A stretch of DNA of 34,280 bases from an uncultured Hungatella sp. (lineage in GTDB: Bacteria > Bacillota > Clostridia > Lachnospirales > Lachnospiraceae), in contig CAJUFP010000039.1 in assembly GCA_910585645.1 (NCBI GenBank), positions 2,379-36,658 on the forward strand. Direction: 5' to 3'. The position numbers and the translations under genes were made by a program. The notes beneath the pieces are model-generated. The model saw only the letters and a program-made list of their open reading frames with translations, had not been told where the DNA came from and made no database searches. The first letter of the stretch is position 1, and each line of letters begins with the position of its first letter. Of the stretch, positions 32,183 through 34,280 are shown piece after piece.

Positions 32183-32992
32183 ATGGATTTGAGAAGAGAC
32201 TTGGGGGCCGGAGGTGATTTAGGACGCAGGCTCCGGGGAATGTGTGGAGCGTGGGCATGGCGCAGGAATATGGTTTTTCTGGCTCTTGTTTTGGTGGTGA
32301 TCGTCGGTTGGTGCGCGCCGGTTATGGGGGCTGTCAGGCTGGCGGTTACGGAGGAGGCTTACTGGGATAAAAGTCAGGTGGGGATTGGCCGCTGGAAGAA
32401 GGTGGAGCGGGCCGAAGAGTACCGGGTGCGCCTGTATGAGAGTGAGGAGCGGTTTGTCACCAGTTTCACCGTGCGGGGGACAAAGGCGGATTTTAGCGAG
32501 TATATAAGGGACGGGTATGTATATCATTTTTCTGTGTGCGCGGTTCCGAAGGCGAATCAGAAAGCCTATATTTCCGGGGACTGGAAGGAATCGGATATTC
32601 TGGAGGCGGACGGCATAGGGGAGAATGAGGGCAAGTGGAGGACTTACAGTCAGGGAATGAAGTATGAGAGAAGCGACAAGTCTTTTATTGTGAATCAGTG
32701 GGAGCTGATCCAGGGCAAATGGTATTATTTTAACCAGGATGGTTATGCGCAGACCGGATGGCAGCTGATCAATGACAAGTGGTACTATCTGGGCGGCGAC
32801 GGCGTTATGCGGACCGGGTGGCTGGACGATGGGGGAAACTGGTATTTCCTTGACAGCGACGGCGCCAGGGTTTCGGGCTGGAAAGAGGTAAAGCCCGGGG
32901 AGTGGTACTATATGGACGGCGACGGGAGAATGTTGGCCGGGACTGTGATTGACGGGTATCCGTTGGACGATTCGGGAAAGTGGATTCGGTAG
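32183..32992 (+). CDS. Secreted/anchored paralogue with fibronectin-like domain and cell-wall-binding repeats
   Basis: The 269-residue protein has an arginine-rich N-terminus, then a hydrophobic segment at about 30-49 that ends APVMGA, a signal peptide or signal anchor. A fibronectin-like domain (about 60-145; EYRVRLYESEE, YVYHFSVCAVP, ISGDWKESD) parallels the one in the preceding protein. About five wall-binding repeats follow (GKWYYFNQDGYAQTGWQL type). It is 35 bp downstream of its paralogue, with GTGAGG as ribosome binding site. It lacks the first protein's N-terminal unknown domain. Confidence 0.84.
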   Translation: MDLRRDLGAGGDLGRRLRGMCGAWAWRRNMVFLALVLVVIVGWCAPVMGAVRLAVTEEAYWDKSQVGIGRWKKVERAEEYRVRLYESEERFVTSFTVRGTKADFSEYIRDGYVYHFSVCAVPKANQKAYISGDWKESDILEADGIGENEGKWRTYSQGMKYERSDKSFIVNQWELIQGKWYYFNQDGYAQTGWQLINDKWYYLGGDGVMRTGWLDDGGNWYFLDSDGARVSGWKEVKPGEWYYMDGDGRMLAGTVIDGYPLDDSGKWIR

Positions 32993-33063
32993 CGGGCGCT
33001 GTTTACTTGTGAGTTAACGCAACGATGTACCAGTGTGGGTCATACTAGAGTGGTCTTGAAGGG

Positions 33064-33094
33064 CGGCATCAGTAAAAAGCTGATGCCGTTTTTT
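33064..33094 (+). terminator. Terminator of the tandem surface-protein operon
   Basis: The 9-bp stem CGGCATCAG/CTGATGCCG has a 7-nt loop and is followed by six T. The stem is identical to that of the terminator at 9555. Confidence 0.92.
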
Positions 33095-33193
33095 ATTGGG
33101 GTAACAGTTTAAGGGTAAATTTGGTCTGGATGTTCATTCAGCGCGATTTGCGGTCGATTGGTGTCATAACGCTTATTTTTCGGGGAATTGCGA

Positions 33194-33199
33194 TATACT
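33194..33199 (+). promoter_or_regulatory. Likely -10 box for the LysM gene
   Basis: TATACT has no convincing -35 at the right distance (GCTTAT, 17 bp upstream, is poor). If used, transcription would start near 33203-33206, at the very edge of the structured element that follows. An activator or alternative sigma factor may be needed. Confidence 0.4.
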
Positions 33200-33202
33200 G
33201 TG

Positions 33203-33250
33203 AGGTACAACGGCGAAAGCCGCAAAGTAGAGATACCAGTCTACCCCTAC
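33203..33250 (+). ncRNA. Compact pseudoknot-like 5' RNA element (candidate riboswitch)
   Basis: The CGGC-GAAA-GCCG hairpin (33211-33222) is followed by CAAAG. GGTA (33204-33207) can pair with TACC (33234-33237), while GTAGA (33227-33231) pairs with TCTAC (33240-33244). The two helices cross, forming an H-type pseudoknot, and a second CTAC at 33247-33250 offers an alternative partner. The GNRA hairpin followed by GCAAAG, and the ACCAGTCTACC tail, recall cyclic-di-GMP class I riboswitches. The conserved 5' part and one arm of that class are missing. Identity is unproven. Confidence 0.45.
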
Positions 33251-33276
33251 AAATGTTCAGATCAGGAAGGAGTTTT

Positions 33277-34113
33277 ATGATGAAAGTGAGAAAGTTGGCA
33301 AGAAATGTGCTGGCAACTGCCACATTGGCGCTTACCATAGCGGCGGTTCCCGGGATGACCGCAAGAGCGGAGGAGGAAGCGTACACCTATACCGTGGAGC
33401 AGGGGGATAATCTCTGCAAGATCTCAAGGAAAGTATACGGAAGCGAGAAGTTTTGGAGGACTATCTATAATGCGAATTCAAGCAAGGTGAAAAAAGGGTA
33501 TCTCATCTACAAGGGGCAGGTGTTTACAATCCCCGGGATTGAGGGAGTTACTCAGGGAACGGCCAACCCCGCGCCGGCGGCCAGCCAGACTCCGGCGGCA
33601 GATCCTGCGCCGGCATCCAGTCAGACTCCTGCGCCTAACCCGGCGCCGTCACCGAATCCTACTCCCGCGCCTAACCCGACTCCGGCCGGTGAGACGGGGA
33701 ATACACAGGTTTCCGGACCAGGGGCGCCGTCTGCGCAGGAACAGGAGTATACGCTGGATTACAATGAGATCGCGTCGTGGGTTGACGGCGGATTTATTGG
33801 GAACGACGGGTCCGGCTCTCCGGTTGTGATGGCCCTTGACGCGTCAGATGAGTACGGCATCATCATATTTGGCGACAACAGCGATATGACGGCAGTTAGC
33901 TTTGTGGGAAAGATCACTTATAACGGGGATCTGGCTACCATTTCGGACGAGACCAACGGAATGTCCCTGACTTTTTCTGTAAAGGCCACCAGCGACACCA
34001 CCCTTTCTCTTGACATGGGGGATATCGGGACGGCAGTGATAACGGCGGCATCCAAGGAGGACGTGCTGAGTACCATAAAGACTGCCATTGATAATTACAG
34101 ACATATCGGGTAG
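33277..34113 (+). CDS. Secreted LysM-domain protein
   Basis: The 278-residue protein has a signal peptide (KVRKLARN start, hydrophobic core, cleavage after ARA near 31). One LysM domain follows (about 37-85; YTVEQGDNLCKISRKVYG ... IYKGQVFTIP), which binds peptidoglycan GlcNAc. A Pro/Ala/Thr-rich spacer with repeated PAPNPTP units comes next, then a C-terminal domain of about 130 residues that I do not recognise. Two ATGs in a row (33277, 33280) lie 5 and 8 nt after AGGAAGGAG, and either could start. An in-frame start at 33121 would put coding sequence across the predicted promoter and RNA element and bury the signal peptide, so it is rejected. Confidence 0.85.
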   Translation: MMKVRKLARNVLATATLALTIAAVPGMTARAEEEAYTYTVEQGDNLCKISRKVYGSEKFWRTIYNANSSKVKKGYLIYKGQVFTIPGIEGVTQGTANPAPAASQTPAADPAPASSQTPAPNPAPSPNPTPAPNPTPAGETGNTQVSGPGAPSAQEQEYTLDYNEIASWVDGGFIGNDGSGSPVVMALDASDEYGIIIFGDNSDMTAVSFVGKITYNGDLATISDETNGMSLTFSVKATSDTTLSLDMGDIGTAVITAASKEDVLSTIKTAIDNYRHIG

Positions 34114-34280
34114 AAGGTCTGGGATTGTCGATTGAGAGCGGTTTTGGGGCGATTGGTGCTGCAGCCTTCCTTTTGGCGGATGGTTATAGTACATTGTCCA
34201 TGTCATTTGATGGATGACAGTTAAGATTTAACCTACGATGAACATAAAAAGTAGCACTACATTTTCACCCAAATAGTTGG
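34114..34280 (+). other. 3' intergenic stretch, no gene seen
   Basis: No supportable coding region is present. A 6-bp inverted repeat TGTCAT/ATGACA (34201-34219) is followed by AGTTAAG rather than a T-run, so it is not a clear terminator. The end of the LysM transcript is not defined inside the window. Confidence 0.4.

Noticed and set aside
33121..33276. N-terminal extension of the LysM protein
   Set aside because: It would run through the likely -10 and RNA element and put 52 residues before a normal signal peptide; a good ribosome binding site lies at 33264-33271.
34201..34219. Terminator after the LysM gene
   Set aside because: The stem is only 6 bp and no T-run follows.

Overview
The window looks like a chromosomal segment of a gut-type Firmicute of the class Clostridia, most likely Lachnospiraceae. 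This is inferred from the gene set: a Gram-positive S10-spc-alpha ribosomal superoperon, strong AGGAGG ribosome binding sites, a BclA-like collagen protein, glucan/choline-binding-type cell-wall repeats, and an RpiR-regulated sialic acid cluster. I see no tRNA, rRNA, CRISPR array, insertion sequence or phage gene.

Layout. (1) 1-1740: the 3' part of a collagen-like surface or exosporium protein (5' end outside the window) and a YjjG-type HAD phosphatase. (2) 1794-9595: a sialic acid module. The nanA lyase and an SGNH esterase read leftward from a divergent control region. nanE (epimerase), nanK (ROK kinase), an RpiR regulator and a lipoprotein plus two-permease ABC importer read rightward. The importer brings in a sugar, NanA splits sialic acid to N-acetylmannosamine, NanK phosphorylates it, and NanE epimerises it to N-acetylglucosamine-6-phosphate. 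No importer ATPase is encoded, so a shared one must act. (3) 9682-13171: an acyltransferase, a convergent methyltransferase and a secreted cell-wall-repeat protein. (4) 13204-29983: the ribosomal superoperon from rpsJ to rplQ, 28 protein genes including secY, adk, map, a KOW protein, infA, rpmJ and rpoA. It has a structured S10 leader, two unusually long structured spacers (rpsJ-rplC and rplW-rplB), and an internal promoter with a structured leader before rpmJ. (5) 30016-30694: a PIN-domain protein and a small partner, which form a toxin-antitoxin-like pair. (6) 30788-34113: two tandem paralogous secreted proteins with fibronectin-like and cell-wall-binding repeats, and a LysM protein whose mRNA appears to begin with a compact pseudoknot-like element.

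The items most worth following up are non-coding: the pseudoknot at 33203-33250, the structured leaders inside the ribosomal cluster, and a 14-bp motif shared by the nanA and importer promoters. The PIN pair and the possible sialate esterase role of the SGNH protein are the main protein-level candidates. All functional calls rest on motif reading and context, without database searches.
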